From NCBI GenBank assembly GCA_000954095.1, contig JYNY01000634.1:1-64000 (forward strand): a DNA stretch of 64,000 nt, written 5' to 3'. The notes beneath the pieces are model-generated. The model was not told the origin of the DNA, ran no database searches, and saw only the letters and a list, made by a program, of their open reading frames with translations. This document shows, piece by piece, positions 63,712 through 64,000 of the stretch. Positions within the stretch are counted from its first letter, which is position 1; the number at the start of each line of letters is the position of its first letter. This stretch comes from Candidatus Omnitrophus magneticus. GTDB lineage: Bacteria > Omnitrophota > Gorgyraeia > Tantalellales > Tantalellaceae. Both the position numbers and the translations under genes were made by a program.

Positions 63712-64000
63712 ATTGATAAGTATTTGTTTCTAAATTAGTATTTGAAAATACCTGATATGTTCCCGCTTCATTTTTTATATTTCCTGATGAACTTATAATT
63801 GTTCTCGTAAAACTATTTAATAATTTCTTTGACACTACGGCTTCTACTTCTTCTCCATTCTTAATATTGAAAGTAACATCTACTAAATTTTTATCTTCAT
63901 CAAAATACAATTCATCACTTCCTTTAATAAAATGTTCTCCTGTATATCCTGACACCTCCATCAACATCCCATTTTCAGTATAAAATTGTGTCTTAATTCC
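63689..64000 (-). CDS. Hypothetical protein, 5' end outside window
   Basis: The frame is open to the window edge, so the start is missing. Beta-rich: MEVSGYTGEHFIKGSDELYFDEDKN and VDVTFNIKNGEEVEAVVSKKLL. It could be part of a repeat-containing surface protein, but I recognise no family. Its end overlaps the next frame by 23 bases. Confidence 0.5.
   Translation of the reverse strand, partial: GIKTQFYTENGMLMEVSGYTGEHFIKGSDELYFDEDKNLVDVTFNIKNGEEVEAVVSKKLLNSFTRTIISSSGNIKNEAGTYQVFSNTNLETNTYQFVYRKFI

Noticed and set aside
1-64000. CRISPR arrays, rRNA genes, prophage or secondary-metabolite clusters
   Set aside because: I saw no regularly spaced repeats, no rRNA sequence and no phage structural or synthase genes.

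Overview
The window is about 64 kb of AT-rich bacterial chromosome, partial at both ends. Gene content (fused SecDF, MnmG, MurA, RF1, PrmC, zinc-type L31, formate-to-methyl-folate genes, carboxynorspermidine genes and a 1,574-residue secreted multidomain protein) suggests an anaerobic, uncultured lineage. Candidate phylum Omnitrophota is my best guess, from the giant protein and the overall gene mix. This is inference, because no rRNA gene is present.

Layout. 1-6752 (+): end of an ATPase/nuclease protein, then a repair block mutS-mutL-nth and a membrane-anchored thermonuclease; mutS carries an in-frame stop. 6862-24865 (-): an unknown protein with a SNF2 helicase, nadC, secDF-yajC, a phosphoesterase with an AAA ATPase, tRNA-Gly, a PfkB kinase, a beta-carbonic anhydrase, a P-type ATPase, mnmG and a TonB-like protein. 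24890-29775 (-): panB-metF-folD-fchA-fhs. FolD has lost its cyclohydrolase lysine and FchA next to it can supply that step. 29851-35266 (-): translation and cell-wall genes (rnhB, rplS, trmD, rpsP, murA, prmC, prfA, rpmE). 35428-52626 (mostly -): CDF transporter, STAS protein, LysM amidase, Ca-type P-ATPase with a DtxR-like protein, an NfnA-like flavoprotein, U32 protein, sugar nucleotidyltransferase, small exported proteins, Fe-alcohol dehydrogenase, a carboxynorspermidine pathway whose decarboxylase gene is scrambled, an SYLF protein and a decayed two-component pair.

53230-57951 (+) encodes the giant protein: signal peptide, kinase-like motif, HAD phosphatase motifs, HD phosphohydrolase motifs and an unassigned C-terminus. 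57952-62370 is accessory DNA: IS256-type ends, a radC remnant, a persulfide dioxygenase-rhodanese fusion with a cut-off TSUP exporter gene, an IS3 remnant, a deleted IS256-family element and a wHTH-MNT/HEPN toxin-antitoxin-like pair. 62370-64000 (-) holds a TolB-like lipoprotein and unrecognised genes.

A 178-bp inverted-repeat element occurs twice (19507-19684 and 44723-44900) in opposite orientation, about 95% identical by eye. The combination of a mutS stop, a kinase stop and an inverted duplication inside nspC means either a decaying or hypermutating lineage, or sequence/assembly errors. The window alone cannot decide.
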